A stretch of DNA of 64,000 bases from positions 970,501 to 1,034,500 of the forward strand of contig CM053328.1 in NCBI GenBank assembly GCA_028583605.1. Reading direction: 5' to 3'. The DNA comes from Dastarcus helophoroides. Lineage: Eukaryota > Arthropoda > Insecta > Coleoptera > Bothrideridae. The position numbers and the translations under genes are program-made. Numbering within the stretch: position 1 is the stretch's first letter; each line of letters starts with the position of its first letter. The notes below the pieces were generated by a model. That model was not told the origin of the DNA, searched no databases, and was given only the letters and a program-made list of their open reading frames with translations. Below, one piece after another: positions 54,551 to 64,000 of the stretch.

Positions 54551-55364
54551 TAATTTTCGATACCCAATCTATCAGTTGCGCCACTTTTCCAAGTGGTTTT
54601 CCGTGTAATATTACTTTTTTCCAGCTGATGAGTAAACAAAAATCCGTTAAAAGCGCGCAAAAATCGGTGAAAGCGGCTGCATAAAACTGAAGCTAAGTAA
54701 TTAATATTTGAGCATTTCATCAATTAGCAAAGTTTTTGATGTTGAAGTATAAAATAAACAACTCGGAGCGAGTCTTTAATTATTTAGAATATCTCTACTT
54801 GATGTCCGGGCGAACGCTCAAAGTTAACTTTCATATTTCTATTTGCGCTACAAAATGGCTTCATGTTATTCATTTAAATTTGTCCATATGCTAGATTAAT
54901 CAAAAACCTAATCACCAACAGACAGGCGGTAGCTTTTATGCGATACATGTTGTATTATATCTCATTATGTCCTGTCGCATTGTCACGGAATCAAAATTTT
55001 AATTCAATGATTTTTGTGTTCACGATCGACTTACAATTTCAATGTGTAACCAAAGTTTAAACTCCCATCTAATCAAATATAATTCGCTCTACGTACCCCC
55101 AAACCTGTCGGAAATAGCAGGCACAAAACATTTTATTTTCAAAAACAACATAATTCTCATTCGCAGGCATATTCCCAGTAGATATAAAAACTTTCCATTT
55201 CCTGGATCAAAGATTCAAAAACGGAGAACAATAAGGAAATTAACATTTCAGAATACTGGGACTACGAAATAAGGCCCAACAATGTTTCAGAGTTTCAATA
55301 AACATAAAATTAAAAAAAACATTAATTTCTTTTTTATGTAATATTGGTGTAATTGTTGATAAAA
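54551..55364. other. no recognised feature
   Basis: Unassigned sequence with a 76-aa plus frame at 55042-55272 that shows no domain. Confidence 0.4.
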
Positions 55365-55740
55365 AATAGGCAGTCATGAGGATTGCCAATGGAAGTGAAA
55401 ATTTAAAATTAGGAAGAACACTTTCTCTAAAAAATTTCCATTTGACAAAATTTTTCCTTTTAAGCTATTGACATTTTCTCAAAATTTCCACTTATGTCTC
55501 AAAATTCGTCTTTTTCATAAAGTTCTTCCGAAAAAAAACGTATTTTAAGAAATGGTAGAATTTCGAAAAATAAAACAATGAAATTTGAGATAAAAATTCG
55601 AAATTTTGACTAAAGTCGGATTCTGATGAAAGAAATAGAATTTTAGGAATAAATTTGAAATTTCGGAAGAAATTTATGAAAAAAGACGAATTTTGAGACA
55701 TAAGTGGAAATTTTGAGAAAATGTCAATAGCTTATATTGA
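55365..55740. repeat. family S leader plus degenerate array
   Basis: GGCAGTCATGAGGATTGCCA then AAGTGAAAATTTAAAATTAGG introduces about 300 bp of array. The array is partly inverted on itself: GCTATTGACATTTTCTCAAA near 55465 and its complement near 55715. Confidence 0.65.
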
Positions 55741-56699
55741 CATAATCATGATAAATTAAGGTGCATTAATGTCCTAAAAGAATCAGAGATTTAGAAATGA
55801 TGACGATTGCTTTAATATAAAAGCATAACCCGACGACAGTTGACATGTTAAATGAAACACGGGAATTCCCCGAATCGTAAACACGAAGAAAATTGAGTAC
55901 TACCAGGTTTTGTTTAGCATTTGCAGTTGGTAGCACTTGTAGCACTGGTACGAAATTTCATCAAAGTGAAAGAGAAGGAAACAAACATTCCTTAGAGAGA
56001 ATGAGACCGATATCAGCGCAATAACTACCACGCAAGAGAGCAGCGAGTCGAGTTTTTTAATGCGCGAAGTAAGGCGCGAAATTCAAATGAACATTAGAAT
56101 TCGTACTATTGCGTGAGTGCGCGAGACCTCTACAAGAGCGAGACCCCGGGCGGTTGCCCTGCTCGCCATCCCCAAAGGCCGCCCCTGAAAATCGCTCAAT
56201 GCACCTAAAGAAGTTTACACTTCAATATAAAATAAATCAATCACACTGCCTAAGCAAATCTCGCATTGAATTAATAACATAAATCACACTTTCAGCAATT
56301 TGAAGAGGTTCTTTTAACAAATGAATAGAACACGAAAAAGTAGTAGAAGCAATAATGTAACAATTTTCGCGTGGTATAACCGCGTCTAACCTGTAAATCA
56401 CCTTTAATAGACTTTAAAAGAGGCATGAATAAATGAAGGCTTTATATTTAAAGAGGATCTAAATCTACTATACATTCATGGTGCAACTCTCTACACGCAA
56501 AGTTTAATAGTTGATAGAAACGATAAGAATTGCACGGTTGATATAAACCGGCTGTAAAACTAAATATTCTGTCCTAATTCTTAGTACCCTGATTTACTCT
56601 AATCGTAAATTAATATTTTTTGTTAAGTAATATCAACAAAGTTGTTATAAACTCTTTCAAAGTGATTTGAATTGATTTACTTAGAGGAGAACCTTACAG
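55741..56699. other. no gene; SINE tail fragment
   Basis: 56195-56235 has CGCTCAATGCACCTAAAGAA then GTTTACACTTCAA (S1 tail). 56040-56170 is GC-richer and unassigned. Confidence 0.4.
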
Positions 56700-57440
56700 T
56701 AGACCACAAAGTTATGAAGTTTGTCCAGCCACATATATTCCACCCAAAGACTATATGACTGTTGATACGATTTTGAGGTTCCATTAGAAGTGGTTATTTC
56801 CAGGCGCCGGGAAAACGCCTTCTTCGTATCAAAACAACAAATGGAACCTTTATCTGGTACACGGATGGCTCCAAGATGGATGAAGGAATCGATACTGGGA
56901 TATATGACTAACTTTGAGGCAATACAATCTTTTCACCACCTTTCACTCCACCATCTTTCAGGTTAAAGAACGTGGCATCAACATGCGCATTCACATTAGA
57001 AGAGCCAGAATATTTTTATATTATCAGACAGCCAGGCAGCTCTTAGAGCTTCGAAGTCCTATACTTAACTCTATAAGATTATCTGGGAGTGCAAAGAACC
57101 ATAAATAATAAATTGACCTTAATGTGGGTACCAGGCCACGAGCGAATAAAAGAAAATGAGATAACTGATAACTTTGTAAAAAGTGGAGCCAACGCACCAT
57201 TTTGTGAAACCGAACCAATTTTTAATATAACTGAAAGCCATTTTTGAAACTCCATAATTGGAAGAGGAACAAATGAACACCCTCTGGAAAAATGCTCCAG
57301 GCCAAAGACAATAGAAAAGATGTCTAGTCAATTTTTTGCCTGAGAAGACAAGAAAGTTCATCGATCTACCTAAGAACGATTTGAAGCTCGTTACTGGCCT
57401 ATTTTTCGGTCAGATACCACCTCGAGAAATTGGGAAAAAC
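56700..57440 (+). pseudogene. LINE fossil with RNase H domain
   Basis: Across several frames: WYTDGSKMDEGIGTGIYD (RNase H first catalytic Asp region), then LTLMWVPGHERIKENEITDN and FVKSGA (the GH and NE-AD region), then IIGRGTNEH and ERFEARYW-like C-terminal residues. This is the RNase H plus C-terminal segment of a non-LTR element of the I/R1/Jockey-with-RNase-H kind, which removes RNA from cDNA hybrids. Stops and frameshifts are frequent and no RT remains. It is a different lineage from the LINE at 50.2 kb, which shows no RNase H. Confidence 0.75.
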
Positions 57441-57551
57441 GAATAATGCGTTAGAACAACAGTCGTTGCTGTAAAGAGAAACCATTGTTGTGTTTTTTAA
57501 TCCTTCTTGATTTCAGGGGACTAGATTTGTACATCAAGTTTTAAACTATTA
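57441..57551 (+). repeat. family K fragment
   Basis: GCGTTAGAACAACAG, TGTGTTTTTTAATCCTTC and GGGGACTAGATTTGTA place it in family K. The hammerhead 5' half is missing. Confidence 0.5.
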
Positions 57552-57880
57552 TAGTATACACATTTTCGTATAATCAGTTTAGCTTTAGGGGTATGATGAG
57601 ATTATCAGGCCAGTTTAGCCTTCAAGAATGTAAGCTGGAATGGTCCAGTGGTCTAGAATAACTTCGTGTTCGTGCGTGACGGGGACCGTGTTCGAACCTC
57701 GCTGCCGATCTCACGTATTTTTTAATTCTATTGCGGGTTCTATGGGTACATAATGCTGTTAATATTAAAGCATGTCGCAAATGAGAATTATATATGTAAC
57801 GGGAAATCATTAGTTTTCTCCTTAGCTTTTTTATCTTTAGTTGCTCAACGCGCTTAAAGAAGTTTTCACTACTGGCAATT
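57552..57880 (+). mobile_element. SINE S1, best copy
   Basis: A box TGGTCCAGTGG (57641-57651) and B box GTTCGAACC (57690-57698) are intact. Upstream is a leader (CACATTTTCGTATAATCAG). Downstream are CTGCCGATCTCACG, TTCTATGGGTACATAATGCT, GAGAATTATATATGTAACGG, and the tail GCTCAACGCGCTTAAAGAAG then TTTTCACT. Pol III promoters and a shared tail define a tRNA-derived SINE of about 330 bp. Confidence 0.75.
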
Positions 57881-58930
57881 TAGCTTCAAGACTTTAAGAA
57901 AGGTCTTAAAAGATATTGAATTAATCCAGGTTATGGTTATTCACAAAAAATCAAGTTGGTAGAAGTGAATAACGGCAATTAAAAGCCAGACGACCCCACA
58001 CAAATCTATATTAAGAGGGGGTCTTTTCTCCTAGTTGCTCTCAGTTTGAAAGCGCAAAATCAATGGATTAAACAATTTAAAATAACTGATTTTCACGTAA
58101 ACATCGCCACACTATATGGTTTAATTTTGGCACACCAATTACTCCCTACGATAGATTAAATTTCCTCGATTTGCCCCACCTGTATTAAGCGTTGTTTATA
58201 TTTTGTCGTCGTCCATATCGCAAAACATGTCGCTTTACGGTTTTCTATTAATGCAACTAACACGATTCGTTCTCATATGGTGCTGACATAAAATTTTACC
58301 GCAGTCGTATATCAAACTTAACTCCAACATTGATGTCGAGTGTAGAAAAGATTTTTTTTAATAAAAATTTCCGATCGATATAAACATCAGTCGTCGTATG
58401 TTAGGACCGGTGCTTGCATGCCACTCACGAAAGTAAGGGTCGCTAATGCAAGGGATAAGTCTGCCGCAATCGCTTTTGTGCCAACTTTGGGTTCTAGAAA
58501 GTTTCTGAATTATATTGGTATTTTCAGTGGGATAATTGGAATTTTTGATAATCAACATTTTTCTTAGTAACAATTCATACTGATCGACTGAAAAACCTAA
58601 TTTTGAACAAAAAGCAGAAACTACTGGAGCTAGTAATACGAAATTTGGACAGTAGATTTCTTTCATGACAGATGATAAACAACCAAGGATTTTCGGAAAT
58701 CCGTCCTTTAGTAATAAATAAAGGAGTTTCGAAATTAGCATGGAAAAAAGTTAATATTGCATTTTATAACCTAATATTTTGTGTTATATCCACATATCAG
58801 TGAAATAGAGGTGTATTTAGTCGATTTTAACAACTCAATCTCTAATGGATAAAAGGGGGATGAAATGGAGTTTTGAAATTATTATGGAAGAATGTCAGTA
58901 ATGCCTAATATGATTTGCAATTTTATATCA
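57881..58930. other. no gene recognised; family Q relic
   Basis: A 127-aa minus frame (58358-58741) has no domain I recognise. 58805-58880 is family Q (AGTCGATTTTAACAACTCAA, AAAAGGGGGATGAAATGG), which also flanks the other side of the mariner at 60232-60275. Confidence 0.35.
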
Positions 58931-60198
58931 GGAGTTGGAATTAGTTTTAAAGGTTTTCTAAGAGATCGCGTTGTAAACGTATGTTGCATGTGGGCACTCC
59001 AAAACTATATTCGCGCCAAAGCACTATATTATAGCTTGGATTGTCAGTATGTGTCATCTTGCGCAAGTGTAAACAACATACATTCCAAGACCATTCAATA
59101 TGTCGACTTTAGTGCCGAATAAGCGCAATTTGCAGGAAGCTTCCTTGTTCTGCTTCCATTTGAAGAAAACTGCTGCTGCGAGTCGTTTGCTGCTCGAGAA
59201 AGCTTACGGGGGTTATACTCCATCGATTTCGACATGTGAGTACTGGTTTCGACGCTTCAAAAGTGGTGATTTTGACACCGATGACAAGGAACGTCCCGGT
59301 CAGCCGAAAAAGTTTGAAGACGAAGAATTGGAGGCGTTACTCGACGAAGATCCGTGTCAAACGCTCCAAGAATTGTCCGTATCATTGGGAGTTGACTTGT
59401 CAACAGTTGGCAAATGTCCCAAAGCCATGGGTATGATTCAGAAGCAAGGAAATTGGGTGCCATACGAGCTGAAGCCGAGAGACGTGGAGAGGCGGCTTAT
59501 GACGTGCGAACAGCGGCTCGTGCGTCAAAAAAGGAAAGGTTTTTTGCAATGCATCGTTACTGGCGATGAAAAGTGGATCCATTACGATAACCCCAAACGT
59601 AAGGAATTGTATGGATACCCCGGCCACACATCGTCATCAACGCCAAGACCGAATATCCATGGAACCAAGCTCATGCTCTGTATTTGGTGGGATCAGCTGG
59701 GCGTCATTTATTATGAGCTGTTCAAACCGAACGAAACCATCTCCGGGGACCTCTACCGAACACAATTGATGAGTTTGAGCCGGGCATTGAAGGAAAAACG
59801 GCCGCAATTCGAGCAGTCATTTTGCAACATGACAACGCTCGTCCTTATGTAGCAACACCCGTCAAAAAGTACTTGGAAACGTTGAAATGGGATGTTCTAC
59901 CGCACCCGCCGTATTCCCCAGATATTGCCCCGTCCGATTACTACTTGTTCCGATCGATGGCACATGGCTTGGCTGACCAGCACTTAACCTCTTACGAGGA
60001 AACGAAAAAATGGATCGATACATGGATCGCATCAAAAGACGAACTGTTCTTCCGAGCTGGTATCCGAAAATTGACAGAAAGATGGGAAAAAGTAATGGCA
60101 AGCGATAGACAATACTTCGAATAATCGATTCGTAACCATTTTTGCTCAATAAAGCCTCAAATTTAAAAAAAAAAACCTTTAAAACTAATTCCAACTCC
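58931..60198 (+). mobile_element. mariner transposon copy 2, with perfect inverted repeats
   Basis: 27-bp terminal inverted repeats (58931-58957 and 60172-60198, GGAGTTGGAATTAG...CTAATTCCAACTCC) match exactly. Outside them are CA on the left and TA on the right, a TA target duplication with one change. Length 1268 bp is normal for mariner. It encodes a frameshifted transposase. Identical repeats and long frames make it the youngest-looking DNA transposon here. Confidence 0.92.
59100..60124 (+). pseudogene. mariner transposase, one frameshift
   Basis: Starts ATG at 59100, 143 bp inside the left end's inner edge. Residues 1-120: paired helix-turn-helix DNA-binding region (CEYWFRRFKSGDFDTDDKER, SVSLGVDLSTVGK, WVPYEL). 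Catalytic core: VTGDEKWIHYDNPKRK (Asp 1), LCIWWDQLGVIYYELF, then after a shift to another frame near 59810-59822, LQHDNARPYVA (Asp 2) and YSPDIAPSDYYLF (Asp 3), giving the mariner DD34D triad. The C-terminus ends WEKVMASDRQYFE. A short deletion beside the second Asp causes the frameshift. Motif style is near the mauritiana/cecropia groups. Confidence 0.93.
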
Positions 60199-60595
60199 TA
60201 GTAGATAATGAAAAAAATAATTAAACACGTATTTGGTCGATTTTAATAATTCAACTCCTAAAGGGGCAAAAAGGAGTATCATCCTTATCCTTACTAATGT
60301 ATAAATGCGAAAGTGTGTTTTTCTGTCGTTTGTCCGCTTCAGTGTTGCTTGATTTCGCGCACTTTCTCGATGTTTTACTCTCACGCGCATATGGCACGAC
60401 TCATTTTCTATGTAAGTTAATGCGAAATTTGTCATTGTCAAGTTGGCAATGACAACACGACGACGGCGTCAACTAATGGTAAGGGTTCAAACTTAATATA
60501 ACCTGCAGGTAGGATTCTTTTAGAGGAAGTCTGACAGTTTACCAGCTTCATAACGCGATAGACCGCAACTTCCTCTCTTTTCTGGTTCTCTGCGA
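60199..60595. other. repeat relics, no gene
   Basis: 60232-60275 is family Q (GGTCGATTTTAATAATTCAA, CTAAAGGGGCAAAAAGG). 60285-60345 (ATCCTTACTAATGTATAAAT, GCGAAAGTGTG) resembles a repeat 5' end widespread in insect genomes and often linked to Helitron-type elements; I cannot confirm the class here. Confidence 0.4.
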
Positions 60596-63254
60596 TGACA
60601 GTTGCCAGATTTCCCGTATTTTACGGGTTTTTCCATATTTTGGTAATTCAGTATTTGGAAAGAAATCCCTCGTATTTTAAAGAGTGCAACGGTAGCACAA
60701 ATTTCATAAATAAGAAAGCATATTTGATCGGCAGCACCATTTATTGCAGAGATACATTAAAATATTAAAACAAATAAATTGATCCGTCAATTCAGTAAAT
60801 TTAAAAACTATCTTTAATTTTGGAGATTTTTTTTGATAAATTCTAATTATACACTTAAATACGCAGAACGAAGTCGCGGGTAATAGCAAGTAACTTATAT
60901 GAGGGAAAAAAATTATAAAATCGTTACACTTATTGCGGATATATTTCGATCTATTTATAGTGGGTACATATAAACTTAGATAATCAGTAAATAGACGAGA
61001 ACATATGCTCATGTGTTTAACTTCCGCTTAATTTGATAAACTGCACAACCCAACCACAACTGAAATATGAATTCTGCAACATCACGTAGAGGCTTATGGC
61101 AAATTTGGCATAGCCATTACGCAGGCAAGCAAACAGATCGTTAAAGCAAAACAGCCGGTGGCGCTTTTATCATTTTGCGTGGAGGTCCTAATCTTTTCTT
61201 TAAAATAGAGCATAAAACGGGAGCATCCATGCGGCACGTCTCTAAGCGCCCCCAAAACGGATCAACAACGCACAGTTTAATAAAATAACACATACAAAAG
61301 GAGGGAACGGTGTATAGTGTGTGCGACCGTCCGAAAGCAAGTGTCCAGTATTTTTAGCGATAAGCCTCGTGTTTTATGACGGCTTTCGGTGCTTTCCTAT
61401 CGCGCCGTTGCACTGCCCAACGTTTATCATTTATACTCGGCTTATGGTTGAAGTCCGAATGTTCTGCGTTTTCTCTGTTCGCCAGTCGTTCAGTCGATGG
61501 ATTTAGTATCGGAATGGGGAAGGTGGACGTTGTTAATTAAAACATTCGGTTTACAGCTTCGTTTTAGTGCGCTTCTGTTATTCCGCTAAGTTCTATACGA
61601 CTGTTTTATGGCCGTAATTTTGTCGACATTTTAAAAACCTTTTTATTAAATACAAATAGATACACTTGCAGTGTTGCATATTTACAGATTAACAAAAAAG
61701 TTTTCTAGATTTCGCTACAAATGACTGAATGTGCTGCCACCACAGATTGGTAATGTGGAATTGACCTAATTTTTAAATAGGATGATCCTTGTGTACTCAT
61801 AGTCAAAAGGAGCAGCTACCGACCATAAAGACACATTCTTGATTTCAACGGAGATTTTTATTTTATCGAAAGAAATATACAGTAAATAACTTGAAAATAC
61901 TTGCCCTGATTGCTTCTAATCTTTGCTTTTCATTGCTTTTCACCTCGCATCGCATATGAATCCAGATTGGTTTAGCAATTTGGGGAAAAGGTGTCCCACT
62001 AAAAAACATGTTGCTTCCGTTATTAGATAAGCACACCACGCATGACATATCTTGAAGTGACAACAAAAGCAGAAACCCAAATAGTAGAAGCTGTTCCAAA
62101 GAAAGCACCTCTAATTGAGCAAACAGTCCCTCAAAAATCCCAATAAAATGCAACTCTAAATGCCAAAGAGGAACAGCAAATTAATATTCATCACCTGAAC
62201 TCAACTATATCGAACTTAAATATAACACATTTTAGAAGGCCCCGAGGGAAGTCAAAAATGATTAAGACTCTTATTTGTGATATTAAAATTAAATAGGTCG
62301 CTTTCATGAAATTAAAAAAAATCAATCAAAGAGTGCATATGAATTTTATAGGCGATAAAATCTCTCGTTCCCAGCAGATGTAAAAACTCGAAACTGTTAT
62401 TCCCGGATGAAACTTTAGATAGGACTCGAATGGTCCTGTTTAACATTCATGCAGTAGAGGGACCATAAGGCATAGCCCCGACTTTTCCCCTATCTGTATT
62501 GGTTTCCCCAGATATCATCTTAATATGCGATATTTTTCATGCGGCTTGCGTTTTTCTGTTTTATTCGAGAAGGTGGCATAACTTATAGCCACTTTCACCG
62601 GGATTTCCGAGATACCGAGGATATTCGCGATTTAGAACAAAAAGCTGGCACGAAGCACGACTAGGATTTTATACGAATTTGCGGCAGTTTTTATGTTTTC
62701 TTCTACGTGTCCAACATTTTGGTTATTATGATGAATAATAACGCGTTCGATGTTTTTCCCAAAAGCTGGATAGTTGTTGCGGTTGTGGCGATGTTGTTTC
62801 GATTAGAACATAAAAACCACATTTTATTTAAACATTATATTAACTAGGGATAACAATGAACAAATGGACTAACTACATTCAAGACCCGAACAGAACTAAT
62901 TCTCGTTGAATTTTTTCTTCTCCACTTTACCTGAAAGTGGGGGTTCTTTCGTCTTCTAGAAATAATGTTAATGGTTTTTGAAGAAAATACTATTCTGAAA
63001 ACTCTAATGATATTCGTACATATTTACGCTTATCAAGGAAGATGGTAAAATCCCAATGACGATGTCGAAAAGTCATTAGAACGTAATGATAATACTGTTT
63101 ACGCCGGTACATTATTCCTAGAAGGTACGCTACACGTTTTTTTGCACTTTAGTCAATTGTACTCTTTTATACGACTTAACCCAATATTTGCTTTACTATC
63201 TAATGAATCTGAAGAGAAAATATTGTGGTAACGGTAACGACGAATAAAAAATAA
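60596..63254. other. mostly unrecognised; possible hAT terminus at left
   Basis: 60600-60690 starts GTTGCCAGATTTCCCGTATT, TTACGGGTTTTTCC, similar in style to the possible terminus at 51870. Beyond it I see no repeat or gene. The region is one of the longest without recognisable transposon sequence; frames of 96-102 aa (60704-61012, 61863-62153, minus) lack domains. Confidence 0.35.
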
Positions 63255-63625
63255 TTCAGCCAAGATGGTGTCAGGTTGGTACAATTAGGGTTCCGTACCA
63301 ATTACTACAGTCAATAATCAATAGAGCAAATTAAATCATTTTTACTTATGTATGAATTTGAAAATTTTATCCAATTTATCTCGTATTATAATTGAAAAAT
63401 TAAAAAATTCAGATATATACACTTTTTCCAACAATCAATCCAAATATTTTTGAAACTGACAAATGTGTTGATAATATCTCAGATAAAACGTCGATGATTA
63501 ACACAGTCTATGGAATCATTTTGTATCAAGTTAAAATGTTCAATTCCAACCGCAATTACTGCGTTGCCTGTACTAGTGGTAACTCCGAAAATGTTTATCT
63601 ACATGAAATGATGTAAAAGACAAAA
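63255..63625 (-). repeat. family R tail
   Basis: AATTAGGGTTCCGTACCAAT keeps the tail GTTCCGTACC word intact. Then come ATTTTTACTTATGTATGAAT, CAATCAATCCAAATATTT, TTCCAACCGCAATTACTGCG and AAATGTTTATCTACATGAAA. The hairpin block beside it is degraded (AGATGGTGTCAGG). Confidence 0.7.
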
Positions 63626-64000
63626 CTCTTTTAATCAAACGGTAAATACATTCAAGTACACTTGATAAATTTAAGGTTAAGGTTATAATAAATGGTTGAA
63701 GACTTCCTGTCACCGACGAAAAGAGACAGACAGGCAGTAATAAAGAAAAGTTATCTGATTGTACATTTCAAGCGTAATTCTAATATGAAAAATGATCTTA
63801 CAGCTGTCATAGGAGTCGCGTGGATTAAGCTTTTGCAATTAATGATCCTGTTGAATTATAAAGTAAATCTCCACTTTTTAATTTGGTGAGTGGCATCTGA
63901 AATATTCCATTTTTATTATTTTTCAATCCATTGATATCTAAATTTCCACGTGACTAACATGTAAGCCAATGAACTAGATAAGCAGAATAAAACAAATTCG
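63626..64000. other. no recognised feature
   Basis: Unassigned; a 65-aa plus frame at 63692-63889 has no domain. Confidence 0.4.

Noticed and set aside
58358..58741. 127-aa minus frame
   Set aside because: No domain recognised; composition not clearly coding. A conserved-protein search would be needed to revive it.

Overview
This 64-kb window looks like AT-rich nuclear DNA from an arthropod, most probably an insect. The evidence is the mix of elements: mariner, hAT, Penelope-like, non-LTR and LTR elements plus tRNA-derived SINEs. LTR promoters carry an arthropod-type TCAGT initiator about 28 bp after the TATA box. I found no intact host gene, no rRNA and no functional tRNA gene. Every coding trace I can identify is transposon-derived, and every one is broken by a stop, frameshift, deletion or truncation. 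The species cannot be named from sequence alone.

Layout. 1-5.6 kb: Penelope-like terminal repeats with hammerhead-ribozyme motifs, a GIY-YIG-type endonuclease remnant, and two solo LTRs. 7.9-13.3 kb: one 5.4-kb hAT-like insertion with a perfect 8-bp target duplication; it holds a degenerate A-rich array and a ~295-bp tandem array split by a third solo LTR. 15.9-19.3 kb: a non-LTR retrotransposon split by a hAT element that is itself split by a fourth solo LTR. 19.5-25.4 kb: degenerate (GTCGAAATTT)-type arrays around a long near-perfect inverted repeat. 25-34 kb: a mosaic of SINEs, LTR-like relics, foldbacks and a 20-bp minisatellite. 35-36.6 kb: a decayed mariner inside an interspersed repeat called family R here. 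38 kb: the best-preserved solo LTR. 42.4-45.9 kb: another array, a near full-length family R copy and a 1.06-kb hAT with perfect target duplication. 48-51.9 kb: family R interrupted by a ribozyme-bearing repeat, then a second copy of the non-LTR element. 52-57.9 kb: array, SINEs and an RNase H-bearing LINE fossil. 58.9-60.2 kb: a nearly intact mariner with perfect inverted repeats. 60.6-63.2 kb: little that I recognise.

Interactions. Nothing forms a pathway; the elements interact as nested insertions, and empty paralogous sites in the same window confirm several of them. The five solo LTRs share an ATAT target (two with one mismatch in one flank). Short hammerhead motifs recur in at least three Penelope-like repeat families. 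Family labels A, K, M, P, Q, R and S are local to this report, not database names. Repeat boundaries are read by eye and may be off by several bases unless a target duplication is quoted.
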